Part shown: positions 6,722 to 13,866 of the stretch, one piece after another
Numbering within the stretch: position 1 is the stretch's first letter
How the letters are laid out: every line of letters starts with the position of its first letter
NCBI GenBank assembly: GCA_002315455.1
Contig: DCGG01000092.1
Coordinates: forward strand, 1-14,602
Direction: 5' to 3'
From: Lentisphaeria bacterium UBA1784
GTDB taxonomy: Bacteria; Verrucomicrobiota; Lentisphaeria; Victivallales; Victivallaceae
DNA length: 14,602 nt
Translations under genes and position numbers: made by a program
Notes under the pieces: generated by a model
The model's database searches: none
What the model was told of the DNA's origin: nothing
What the model saw: only the letters and a program-made list of their open reading frames with translations

Positions 6722-8512
6722 ATGCCCGGTCCGGAAGATTTTCGTGCGTTGGGAGTGGAGGAACGCCTTCTCAAGGCGATCGAGGCCAAGGGATTTGAGA
6801 CTCCGAGCGGGATCCAAAAGTTGGCGATCCCCCGGCTGCTTTCCGGAGAGAAGGACGTGATCGGTCAGGCGCGCACCGGCACCGGCAAGACCGCCGCCTT
6901 CGGCCTGCCTATCCTGCAGGAACTGGGAACGGACCCCAAGCCCTATCCCCGGGCGCTGATTCTCTCGCCAACCCGGGAACTCTCCATCCAGATCGCTTCC
7001 GAGCTGGAATCCCTGAAAGGGGACTCCAAGTTGCGGATCGCTCCATTCTACGGAGGGCAGATCATCACGGTCCAATTGGCGGTGCTCAAGGGCGGGATCG
7101 ACGTCGTCATCGGCACCCCCGGCCGGATCATGGACCTGATGCGTCGGGGGAAACTAATCTTCGATAAATTGGATTTCGCCGTGCTGGACGAGGCGGACGA
7201 GATGCTGGATATGGGCTTCATCGACGACATCCGCGCCATCCTCGCCGGGACCAATCCCGAAAAACGCATGCTTCTCTTCTCTGCCACCATGCCGGAGGAG
7301 ATCCTCAGGATTGCCGAGGAGTTCATGCGCCCCGGCTATGAAGTCGTCAGCGACCTCGACGGCGAACCCACCAACGTGGAACTTGTGGAACAGTTCTGCT
7401 GTGAAGTCCGCCGGGAGCAGAAGAACGAAGCGCTCGCCCGATTGCTGGAACTCTATTCCGGATGGTGCGTCATGGTCTTTTGCCGGACCCGAGCAGACGT
7501 GGACGAAGTTACCGAAAAGATTGTCTCCCGGGGATTCCGTGCGGAGGCGCTTCACGGCGACATTTCGCAGGCCCAGCGGCTGAAAGTGATTAACGGATTC
7601 AAGGCCAAAAAGTTTCCGGTGCTGGTGGCGACCGACGTGGCGGCCCGGGGCATCGACGTCAATGACCTTGATTGCGTCATCAACTACTCTCTGCCCCAGA
7701 GCAAGGAGATCTACATCCACCGGATCGGCCGGACGGGCCGCGCCGGAAGCCATGGAACCGCCATCACTTTTGCCACCCCCGGGGAGAAGCGGAAACTTTC
7801 CCTGATCGAACAGGGAGTGGGGGTCCGGTTTCAGAAGCGGGAACTTCCTGACGGCAGGGAGATCATTGAGGCCCGCAAGCAGCGTTTCGCCGCGGAGATG
7901 ACTGAACTGCTCAACTCCGGAGATGCCAAGGAGTATCTCGGTTTTGCGGAAGAACTGCTCTCGCTGGGAGAACATCCGGCGGAGGTCCTTTCCGCCATGT
8001 TGAAACTCCGCTTCGGAGACGGTCTCTCCGAGGAGAAGTATGCTTCCCTCCGTCCCGCCAGGGAGGAGACGGACGACCCCGATATGAAGAAACTTTTTCT
8101 CTATTTGGGCCGGGAGAACGGTCTGACCGTTCCCCTGCTGCTGGAGACCATTGGCGAGCGCACCGGACTGCGTGGCAGTGATCTGGGCAAGATCCTGATC
8201 CGTGCCGAAAAATCCTTTATCTACGCGAAAAAGGCGGTGGCGGAAAAGATTCTGCATGCCTTCCGCAACGATCCGGAATTCCGCATCAAATACGATGAGG
8301 ACCGGGCGACCCGGATGCGGAACCGGCGCCGTTTCGAGGGCGCTCCGGAGGAGGGGATGGAGAAACCTTTCCGGACGAAGCGCCGTTTCGACGGCACTCC
8401 GGAAGGGAAGGGGGAACGGCCCGCAAAAAAGCGGCGTCCCGACGATGCCCCTTGGAAAAAGAAGAGTGTGGACCGCAAAAAACGCAAAAAAGGTCCTGCC
8501 GCAGAAGAGTAA
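6722..8512 (+). CDS. deaD: DEAD-box RNA helicase, CsdA/DeaD type
   Basis: This is an ATP-dependent RNA helicase of the kind used in ribosome assembly, mRNA decay and cold adaptation. From the ATG at 6722 it has 596 residues. Motifs in order: FETPSGIQ Q-motif near 25-32, Walker A ARTGTGKT 50-57, PTREL 83-87, GTPGR 131-135, DEAD 156-159, SAT 187-189, ARGID 308-312, HRIGRTGR 333-340. Residues about 455-520 resemble the DbpA/CsdA RNA-binding domain (KKLFLYLGRENGL...IGERTGLRGSDLGKILI...SFIYAKK). A lysine/arginine-rich tail with two 18-residue repeats follows. AAAGGA at 6709-6714 favours 6722 over the adjacent ATG at 6719. An upstream in-frame start at 6581 is excluded because it coincides with the promoter. 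Its leader contains a terminator-like hairpin, so expression may be conditional. Confidence 0.95.
   Translation: MPGPEDFRALGVEERLLKAIEAKGFETPSGIQKLAIPRLLSGEKDVIGQARTGTGKTAAFGLPILQELGTDPKPYPRALILSPTRELSIQIASELESLKGDSKLRIAPFYGGQIITVQLAVLKGGIDVVIGTPGRIMDLMRRGKLIFDKLDFAVLDEADEMLDMGFIDDIRAILAGTNPEKRMLLFSATMPEEILRIAEEFMRPGYEVVSDLDGEPTNVELVEQFCCEVRREQKNEALARLLELYSGWCVMVFCRTRADVDEVTEKIVSRGFRAEALHGDISQAQRLKVINGFKAKKFPVLVATDVAARGIDVNDLDCVINYSLPQSKEIYIHRIGRTGRAGSHGTAITFATPGEKRKLSLIEQGVGVRFQKRELPDGREIIEARKQRFAAEMTELLNSGDAKEYLGFAEELLSLGEHPAEVLSAMLKLRFGDGLSEEKYASLRPAREETDDPDMKKLFLYLGRENGLTVPLLLETIGERTGLRGSDLGKILIRAEKSFIYAKKAVAEKILHAFRNDPEFRIKYDEDRATRMRNRRRFEGAPEEGMEKPFRTKRRFDGTPEGKGERPAKKRRPDDAPWKKKSVDRKKRKKGPAAEE
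8327..8434 (+). repeat. two 18-residue basic repeats in the helicase tail
   Basis: The tail repeats RRRFEGAPEEGMEKPFRT-like and KRRFDGTPEGKGERPAKK-like units with a period of 18 codons. The DNA repeats GCGCCGTTTCGA at 8326-8337 and 8380-8391, exactly 54 bases apart. A degraded third copy (RRPDDAP) follows. Such tails in DEAD-box proteins usually bind RNA nonspecifically. Confidence 0.6.
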
Positions 8513-8535
8513 TCCGTTTTTTTCCGAAAACGGAT
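8512..8535. other. perfect hairpin at the helicase stop codon
   Basis: ATCCGTTTT (8512-8520) and AAAACGGAT (8527-8535) form a perfect 9-base-pair stem with loop TTTCCG, starting at the last base of the helicase stop codon. No T-tract follows on either strand, so it is not a standard intrinsic terminator. It may stabilise the helicase mRNA 3' end or weakly terminate. It sits 10 bases before the next promoter. Confidence 0.5.
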
Positions 8536-8544
8536 GATCTGCTG

Positions 8545-8573
8545 TTGCAAAATCGCTTCCCTGACGGTATATT
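8545..8573 (+). promoter_or_regulatory. promoter for the PcRGLX/YetA-like gene
   Basis: TTGCAA at 8545-8550 and TATATT at 8568-8573 are separated by exactly 17 bases. A start near 8580 gives a leader of about 42 bases to the ATG at 8622, which has AAGGA at 8608-8612. No operator palindrome is evident near it. Confidence 0.7.
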
Positions 8574-8621
8574 ATTCTGAAATAAACGCCGCAACCAATT
8601 AACTCCGAAGGAAATATCCGA

Positions 8622-11618
8622 ATGAATATTTCATGCTTTTTTAGAAAATTTCTTTTGCTTTTGGTTGGAGTTTTCTGCTTTTTACGCGGTTTCTCCGCAG
8701 AGGAACCGGTCTTTATCGCAAACGTGGCATCACACGCGCTTCCCTCCGGAGAGACCCGGATCGTTTGGCGCACTTCCGACGTGATGCGTTCCGGGCGGGT
8801 GGTCGTTTCCCCTGCCGGCGAGAAAAGTTTTGAACTTCCGGAACTCTGCGACAATATGCGGGTCCACGGAGTCACCATTCCCGCGGATCGTCTTGCTCCC
8901 GGAACTCCGGCGACGGTCTACGTGGCTCACATCCATCAGAATCGGGAGGTGAAGTCCGAACTGCTTTCCTTCGTTGCAGGACCGCTGGTGTTTCAGGGCC
9001 GCACCCGCCCTTTCCGGGTGGAACTGACGGTGCCGGAACCCTCCGGGATTCCCCGGAAAAACTGGCCGGTCCGTTCAGGCGTGCCCTTTGCCAGAGGCGT
9101 CCTTGCGGATGCAAAGGACGTTCGCCTCGTGGATGCGGAAGGCTTCACGAAACCATCTGCGCGGGAGGTCTTTTCCCGGTGGCCCGATGGAAGTGTCAAG
9201 TGGCTGATCTGTTCTTTCCCTGCCGATACGGATGCCACCGGTCCGGTCAAATACTATTTGACCAATACCGACGGATTTCCTTCGCCCCATCAGGTCGAGC
9301 CTCTTGCCGAACCCGAATTGCTGCAGAAGATTTGGGGTGAACTGGTCCTGACGGACGGTCGGAAGATGACCGCCCGTTGGAATGCAAACTCTCATCATGA
9401 ACGGCAGACGACACAGGTCTTTGACGCGATCACTGTCTCCGGCGTATTTGATGAAGATCCCGGATTTCACTGGCAGTTGACAGGGGTCTGGACTCCGAAC
9501 GGCATGGTCCGGATCAAGTGGCGGATCGTTCGGGATTCCAGGGAATTCAGTATCCCGGTCCGCAGTTTCTGCTGGAAAGGACTGCCCTCTGCCGGCGAGG
9601 AGCACTGGATCTGTCAACTTCGGCAGAATGAGGGCTGGAAACGGGAGAAGGGGAAGACGACGGCTCTCCGGCATGCTGACGGATTCCTCTGCGGAAACCA
9701 CCGGGTCCTTTACGTCCGGGATTTCTGGCAGAAGTGGCCCAAGGGCGTGCGGAGCGATGCAAACGGTTCTTCCGTGGACGTCCTGCCGCCGTTGCCCGAT
9801 GGATATTTTGATCCGGCAACGGATGCCAAATCTCTGATCCGGAACTATTACTGGTACAACAAGGGCGGATATGATTTCCGCTCCAATATGACGCTGGACG
9901 GGGTGTTTGTGATCTGCGGAAGCTCTCTTGCCGATACCTCCGAATCCGCGGCGCTGTTCGCACATCTGAACCAGCCTCTGTTTGCGCAGGCTTCCCCCGA
10001 ATACTACTGCAAGACCGGAGTTTTCGGGGCGATCTCTCCCGTCCGGCCCGGAGTATTGTCCAATCTGGAGGCCCTGACAGCCTTGAACTTTGCCAGGTTT
10101 GTCAACAACCGGGAGCTCAACCATGAATACGGCTGGATGAACTTCGGAGACTGGTTCGGCGAAAACCGTTACAATTGGGGCAACAACGAGTACGACGTGA
10201 CCAACCTCTGCGCCCTGCAGTTCGTCCGCACCGGGCGGCGGAACTACCTCCGCCGGGGCGCGGAAATGGCACGGCACTACACCACCATTGATCACTACCG
10301 CACTTTCGGAGATACCCTTCCGGAAGGGACCATGTATCCCCATCTGGTCGGCCACATCGGTTCCCGGTTGCAGGCGGATGACGGCAGATTCGAGGATCTT
10401 GAGAATTTTTCCGCCGGATTTTTCGGTTCCTGGCAGGATACCTACGGCGGACATGATTTCCAGATGGGGAACTTCCTCATGGGGGCTCTTTTGGGCGACC
10501 GGGAGATTTATGACACCGCCTGCCGGGCAACGGAAGCCCTTGCCCGTAACATGACCCGGGAGTGCCGGTTCAACATCGAACGGGAGGCCGGATGGTTTCT
10601 TCAGAATCAGGTTTTCGCCTACGAGAACACCGGCGATCCGCTCTATCTGGAAGCGGCGCGCTGCTATGCCGAAAAAGTCGTGGAACGGCAGAACCCGGAG
10701 ACCGGCTGCATGGACATGCCATCCGATCCGGAGGAGTGCGACTGTCCCGACAAGAAATTCCACCGGGGCGGCAAGCCCTTTGCCACCGGCGTTCTCATGC
10801 GCGGCTTGATCCGTTACTATGAAGTGACGAAGGAGCCTGCGATCCGTACGGCAATCGTCCGGCTGGCAGACTGGCTGATGACGGAGGGCTACGATCCCAA
10901 TACCCGGAGAATGTACTACACCACCGCTTGCCCGAAGTACAACCGCCGGGGGACTTGGTTCCCCGGGAACGTGCTGGATTGCTTTGCCTACGTTGGGAAA
11001 CTCACCGGAGACCGGAAATATACCGACTTCGCCGTGGCACATCTGGAGGACGGGCTGCCTTTGGATTACGGCATCTGCGGCAAGGAGTTTGCTCAGAAGT
11101 TCGGCGGGATGCCGTGGTTGCTCAACCTGCTTGCAGAACAGAAGATCACCAAAACCAACTGGCCGGTGATGAAGGAGAATCTCCGGAAGCGCCCCCGCCG
11201 CGGCGAGATCATTCTCGAAGCAGAGGATTTTTCTGCGGAAGAAGGCGGAGCGGTCCAGCTGCTGGTCCGTCCGCCGGTCAGCGGCAGTTGCGTTGCCTAC
11301 TGGAACGAATGGGGACATCAGCTCTCCTGGCGTTTCCGGGTGCCGGAGGCAGGAAAGTATTCGATTGCTTTGCGTTATGCTACCAGTGCCCCCTCCGATC
11401 GGAAGCTGATCGTGAACGGCGTTGCCAAGGGGACCTTTTCCTTCTTTGAGTATCGCGGATTGGGCATGGAGCCCAAAGAGTGGATCTCCACGACCCTCCG
11501 GAACGGTGTGGAGCCGTTCCTGCTGGATCTGAAGGAAGGATGGAACAAGATCACCCTCGTCAACGCCTGCGGCGATTCCATGAATCTGGACTACATCCTG
11601 CTGAAACGGCAGAAATAA
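8622..11618 (+). CDS. secreted PcRGLX/YetA-like protein (PL26-related exo-rhamnogalacturonan lyase family) with C-terminal carbohydrate-binding-like domain
   Basis: The family prototype, PcRGLX of Penicillium chrysogenum, removes unsaturated galacturonosyl-rhamnose units from rhamnogalacturonan I. This 998-residue protein starts with a signal peptide: basic FFRK, a hydrophobic core about 10-21, and a likely cut after FSA at residue 26. Residues about 29-118 look like an Ig/FN3-type sandwich (ETRIVWRTSD, ATVYVAHI). About 130-215 fits the N-terminal RIFT barrel (VPFARGVLADAKDVRLVD...RWPDGSVKWLICSF). About 235-460 is a beta-rich middle domain. About 485-850 fits the helical toroid, with GWMNFGDWFGENRYNWGNNEYD at 504-525 as its hallmark. 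About 862-998 resembles a CBM6/35-type sandwich (EAEDF ... LDYILLK). No neighbouring lyase or transporter gene lies on this strand. Substrate is inferred; other acidic glycans are possible. Confidence 0.8.
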   Translation: MNISCFFRKFLLLLVGVFCFLRGFSAEEPVFIANVASHALPSGETRIVWRTSDVMRSGRVVVSPAGEKSFELPELCDNMRVHGVTIPADRLAPGTPATVYVAHIHQNREVKSELLSFVAGPLVFQGRTRPFRVELTVPEPSGIPRKNWPVRSGVPFARGVLADAKDVRLVDAEGFTKPSAREVFSRWPDGSVKWLICSFPADTDATGPVKYYLTNTDGFPSPHQVEPLAEPELLQKIWGELVLTDGRKMTARWNANSHHERQTTQVFDAITVSGVFDEDPGFHWQLTGVWTPNGMVRIKWRIVRDSREFSIPVRSFCWKGLPSAGEEHWICQLRQNEGWKREKGKTTALRHADGFLCGNHRVLYVRDFWQKWPKGVRSDANGSSVDVLPPLPDGYFDPATDAKSLIRNYYWYNKGGYDFRSNMTLDGVFVICGSSLADTSESAALFAHLNQPLFAQASPEYYCKTGVFGAISPVRPGVLSNLEALTALNFARFVNNRELNHEYGWMNFGDWFGENRYNWGNNEYDVTNLCALQFVRTGRRNYLRRGAEMARHYTTIDHYRTFGDTLPEGTMYPHLVGHIGSRLQADDGRFEDLENFSAGFFGSWQDTYGGHDFQMGNFLMGALLGDREIYDTACRATEALARNMTRECRFNIEREAGWFLQNQVFAYENTGDPLYLEAARCYAEKVVERQNPETGCMDMPSDPEECDCPDKKFHRGGKPFATGVLMRGLIRYYEVTKEPAIRTAIVRLADWLMTEGYDPNTRRMYYTTACPKYNRRGTWFPGNVLDCFAYVGKLTGDRKYTDFAVAHLEDGLPLDYGICGKEFAQKFGGMPWLLNLLAEQKITKTNWPVMKENLRKRPRRGEIILEAEDFSAEEGGAVQLLVRPPVSGSCVAYWNEWGHQLSWRFRVPEAGKYSIALRYATSAPSDRKLIVNGVAKGTFSFFEYRGLGMEPKEWISTTLRNGVEPFLLDLKEGWNKITLVNACGDSMNLDYILLKRQK

Positions 11619-11700
11619 GAACGCCGCGTAGTGCAGTTTTCTCCCCGGACTTCCGGCTCCGGCAAAAATCGTGCCGCAGCAGGGAAGGGGGGGACGAGGT

Positions 11701-12561
11701 TCAGCCGCAGAGGCCTTCCCCTTTTTTGAGGTGACAACGGACGCTGATCCCGGCGGGAAGCACCCTGCCGGTACTTTCGGGAATGGTCATCTCCGCAGAA
11801 TCGAAGGTCCCGCCGCCGAAGGCTTCCCGGAGCAACCGCTCCAGCACCAGCACGGAGAATCCGGGCGAGTGACAGCTTAAGACAACGTAAAAATCCCGTT
11901 CCGGATCCCGCAACTGGCGGCACTGGGTCAGCAGTTGGGGCAGGCTCGCTTCGATCTTCCACACCTGACCGCTGGAACCTCTGCCGAAAGTGGGCGGGTC
12001 CAGTGCGATCAGGCTGTAACGGCTTCCCCTGCGCAGTTCACGGCCGACGAAACGCATCACGTCATCGGCGATCCAGCGGATCCGGTCGGGGACGGACGGG
12101 TTGAGAGTCTGATTGATGCGTCCCCATTCGATCATACCCTTGGCGGCATCCAGGTGGCAAACCTTGGCTCCGTTCTGTGCCATGGCCATGGAGGCGATCC
12201 CGGAGTAGGCGAAAAGATTCAGAGCGGAACCGCCTTTCAGATCCAACTTGCGGTAGAAATCCCAGTTTGCATACTGCTCGGCGAAGAACCCGAGGTGCCC
12301 GAAACCCGTCATCTTCAGGCGGAGACGGAACCCGGCATAGGTGACTTCCCAGTTTTCGGGAAGGGTGCGGTGAAAGGTCCATTTGCCGTTGCCGCCGGCG
12401 TCCCGGGTGAACACGGCATCCGCCTTGTCCCACTCCGCCTTGGGAAGTTCCGGCTTCCAGAAGGCGTTCAGCGCCGGACGGATCAGCCGGATGGGCCCGG
12501 CCTGTTCCAGTTTCATCATATTGCCGCTGTCCAGCAGCCGGTATTCATTGGGATTCGCCAT
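11701..12561 (-). CDS. class I SAM-dependent methyltransferase, RlmI-like
   Basis: This resembles the RlmI group of rRNA cytosine-C5 methyltransferases (COG1092), but the exact substrate is unknown. It has 286 residues. An N-terminal region (about 1-100) includes KWTFHRTLPENW and FGHLGFFAEQ. The Rossmann fold follows with SAM motif I NLFAYSGIASMA at 115-126, an acidic-residue strand HLDAAKGM 136-143, ALDPPTFGRG at 186-195 as the catalytic-loop motif, and SCHSPGF at 229-235, where Cys230 could be the nucleophile. The N-terminal PUA domain of E. coli RlmI is missing, giving the short form. AAGGA lies six bases before the ATG and overlaps the nagA stop, 9 bases upstream, so both are co-transcribed. 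The 82-base convergent gap to its left (11619-11700) holds no clear terminator. Confidence 0.82.
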   Translation of the reverse strand: MANPNEYRLLDSGNMMKLEQAGPIRLIRPALNAFWKPELPKAEWDKADAVFTRDAGGNGKWTFHRTLPENWEVTYAGFRLRLKMTGFGHLGFFAEQYANWDFYRKLDLKGGSALNLFAYSGIASMAMAQNGAKVCHLDAAKGMIEWGRINQTLNPSVPDRIRWIADDVMRFVGRELRRGSRYSLIALDPPTFGRGSSGQVWKIEASLPQLLTQCRQLRDPERDFYVVLSCHSPGFSVLVLERLLREAFGGGTFDSAEMTIPESTGRVLPAGISVRCHLKKGEGLCG

Positions 12562-12570
12562 AAAAGATCC

Positions 12571-13758
12571 TTACTGCGCCCGGTAGATGATCTCGCCGCC
12601 GCAAACGGTCAGCAGCGGTCGGTTGGTTTTGCGTTCAAAAATGGCCAAGTCCGCCCGGCGGGTGGGAAGCAGTACGCCCCGGTCCGTCATCCCGTAGGCG
12701 AAGGCCGGATTGGCGGTCACGGTCTGGGCAGCGAGGGTCTCCGAAAGATGCCCGGAACTCATCAGACTGTGCCAGCCGGTATCCAGCATGGTGGTCGTGC
12801 CGGCCAGCAATCCCTCCGCGTTTTGGGAGTAACCGTCTTTGACGATGATGGAGGAGGGGCCGATGTGGTACTCTCCATCCGGCATCCCGGCCGCCATGGT
12901 GCAGTCGCTGATGCCGATGATCTGGCTCACCGGTTTGCAGCGGCAAGCCAGATCGACCATCCGAGAGTGGATGTGATGCCCGTCGATGATCAGTTCCGCC
13001 GTGACCCGATTGTCGATGAGGGCGACGCCGGTCAGGCTCAGATTGCGCTGGTGAAGTGGCGGCATCCCGTTGAAGAGGTGGGTACAGTGGCAGGCGCCTA
13101 CGTCAATGGCCCGCATTGCCTGCGCTTCGTCGGCGATGCTGTGCCCCATGGAGGCCTTGACACCCCGGTCCACAAGAAGGGCAATCAACTGATCGGAATG
13201 CTCCAGTTCCGGTGCGAAGGTCATGCTTCGTGCCCATGCTCCGGCGGCATCCAGCAGTTCTGCCGCGAGGCCGAGATCGACGGGGGAGAGGTACTCCACC
13301 GGCTGGGCTCCGCACTTGACCGGATTAAGAAAGGGGCCTTCGATGTTGATCCCTGCTGCGGCGGCGCCGGGAAGATCCTCCTGAAGCGCCAGATTGAGGG
13401 CCTCGAGATTTTTCAGCATCCGTTCCGGGCGGTCCGCCACGACGGTGGGAAAGAAACTGGTGACGCCGCGCTCCCCCAGCAGACGGCTCATGTCAGCGAG
13501 GGAGTTGGATGAATCCTGCAACCGGGAACAATCGCATCCTCCGGCTCCGTGGATGTGGGTGTCGATGAATCCGGGAGTCATGTAGGCTCCGGGGAAGCGG
13601 AGGATCTCCAGTTCGTCATCAATGGAGAACCCGGAAACCCCGCCCACTGCGAGGATATGCCGGTTTTCCACCAATACAGCTCCATGTTCGATCCGCTGGT
13701 CCGGAGTCACCAGATAGTCCACCACGTAGAGGCGGCGTACTCTTTTTTTGTTCTGCAT
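12571..13758 (-). CDS. nagA: N-acetylglucosamine-6-phosphate deacetylase
   Basis: NagA removes acetate from GlcNAc-6-phosphate to give glucosamine-6-phosphate, in amino-sugar catabolism and cell-wall recycling. From the ATG at 13758 it has 395 residues, close to the usual 380. The amidohydrolase metal and catalytic residues are visible: THIHG near 67-71, Glu140 in INIEGPF, His206 in SMGHS, His227 in THLFNGM, and the catalytic Asp285 in GISDCTMAAG. DGHHIH near 259-264 is the substrate-binding segment. An in-frame ATG at 13800 is rejected because it directly follows the -10 box; the 13758 start has AAGGA eight bases upstream. The RlmI-like gene follows after 9 bases. No nagB, nagE or regulator gene is adjacent, which suggests recycling or a scattered regulon. 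Confidence 0.93.
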   Translation of the reverse strand: MQNKKRVRRLYVVDYLVTPDQRIEHGAVLVENRHILAVGGVSGFSIDDELEILRFPGAYMTPGFIDTHIHGAGGCDCSRLQDSSNSLADMSRLLGERGVTSFFPTVVADRPERMLKNLEALNLALQEDLPGAAAAGINIEGPFLNPVKCGAQPVEYLSPVDLGLAAELLDAAGAWARSMTFAPELEHSDQLIALLVDRGVKASMGHSIADEAQAMRAIDVGACHCTHLFNGMPPLHQRNLSLTGVALIDNRVTAELIIDGHHIHSRMVDLACRCKPVSQIIGISDCTMAAGMPDGEYHIGPSSIIVKDGYSQNAEGLLAGTTTMLDTGWHSLMSSGHLSETLAAQTVTANPAFAYGMTDRGVLLPTRRADLAIFERKTNRPLLTVCGGEIIYRAQ

Positions 13759-13800
13759 GAGTTTCGTCCTTGCAAATGGATACCGATCCTGCCGCTGCAT

Positions 13801-13829
13801 AATATAGGCCCGGTTTGGAAAAATTCCAA
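13801..13829 (-). promoter_or_regulatory. promoter for nagA
   Basis: On the minus strand TTGGAA (13829-13824) and TATATT (13806-13801) are separated by exactly 17 bases. Transcription should start near 13794, leaving about 35 bases of leader before the ATG at 13758. The -35 box is one arm of a perfect palindrome at 13815-13829. Confidence 0.7.
13815..13829. promoter_or_regulatory. candidate operator palindrome overlapping the nagA -35 box
   Basis: TTGGAAAAATTCCAA is a perfect inverted repeat: two 6-base arms around AAA. One arm is the -35 box and the other lies in the spacer, a placement typical of a repressor site that blocks polymerase. It does not look like the NagC or GntR-type NagR/DasR sites I know. 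A chance origin is possible because the -35 sequence fixes one arm. Confidence 0.4.
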
Positions 13830-13866
13830 TCGGAAACAGTATTTTCTGCAGATCGCCGGACGCCCG

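Noticed and set aside
11619..11700. Bidirectional terminator between the converging lyase and methyltransferase genes
   Set aside because: The best stem is 5 base pairs (11660-11664 with 11672-11676) and no T-tract follows on either strand.
732..13512. Long open frames opposite real genes, for example plus 732-2444 and 11935-13512, minus 3652-5499, 7154-8878 and 9075-11318
   Set aside because: Each lies antisense to a gene with intact family motifs, resembles no known protein, and lacks a ribosome site or promoter. Strong GC bias at third codon positions keeps such frames open.
13759..13800. Start of nagA at the ATG 13798-13800
   Set aside because: That ATG directly follows the TATATT -10 box, so it would not be in the transcript. 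The ATG at 13758 has a good ribosome site.
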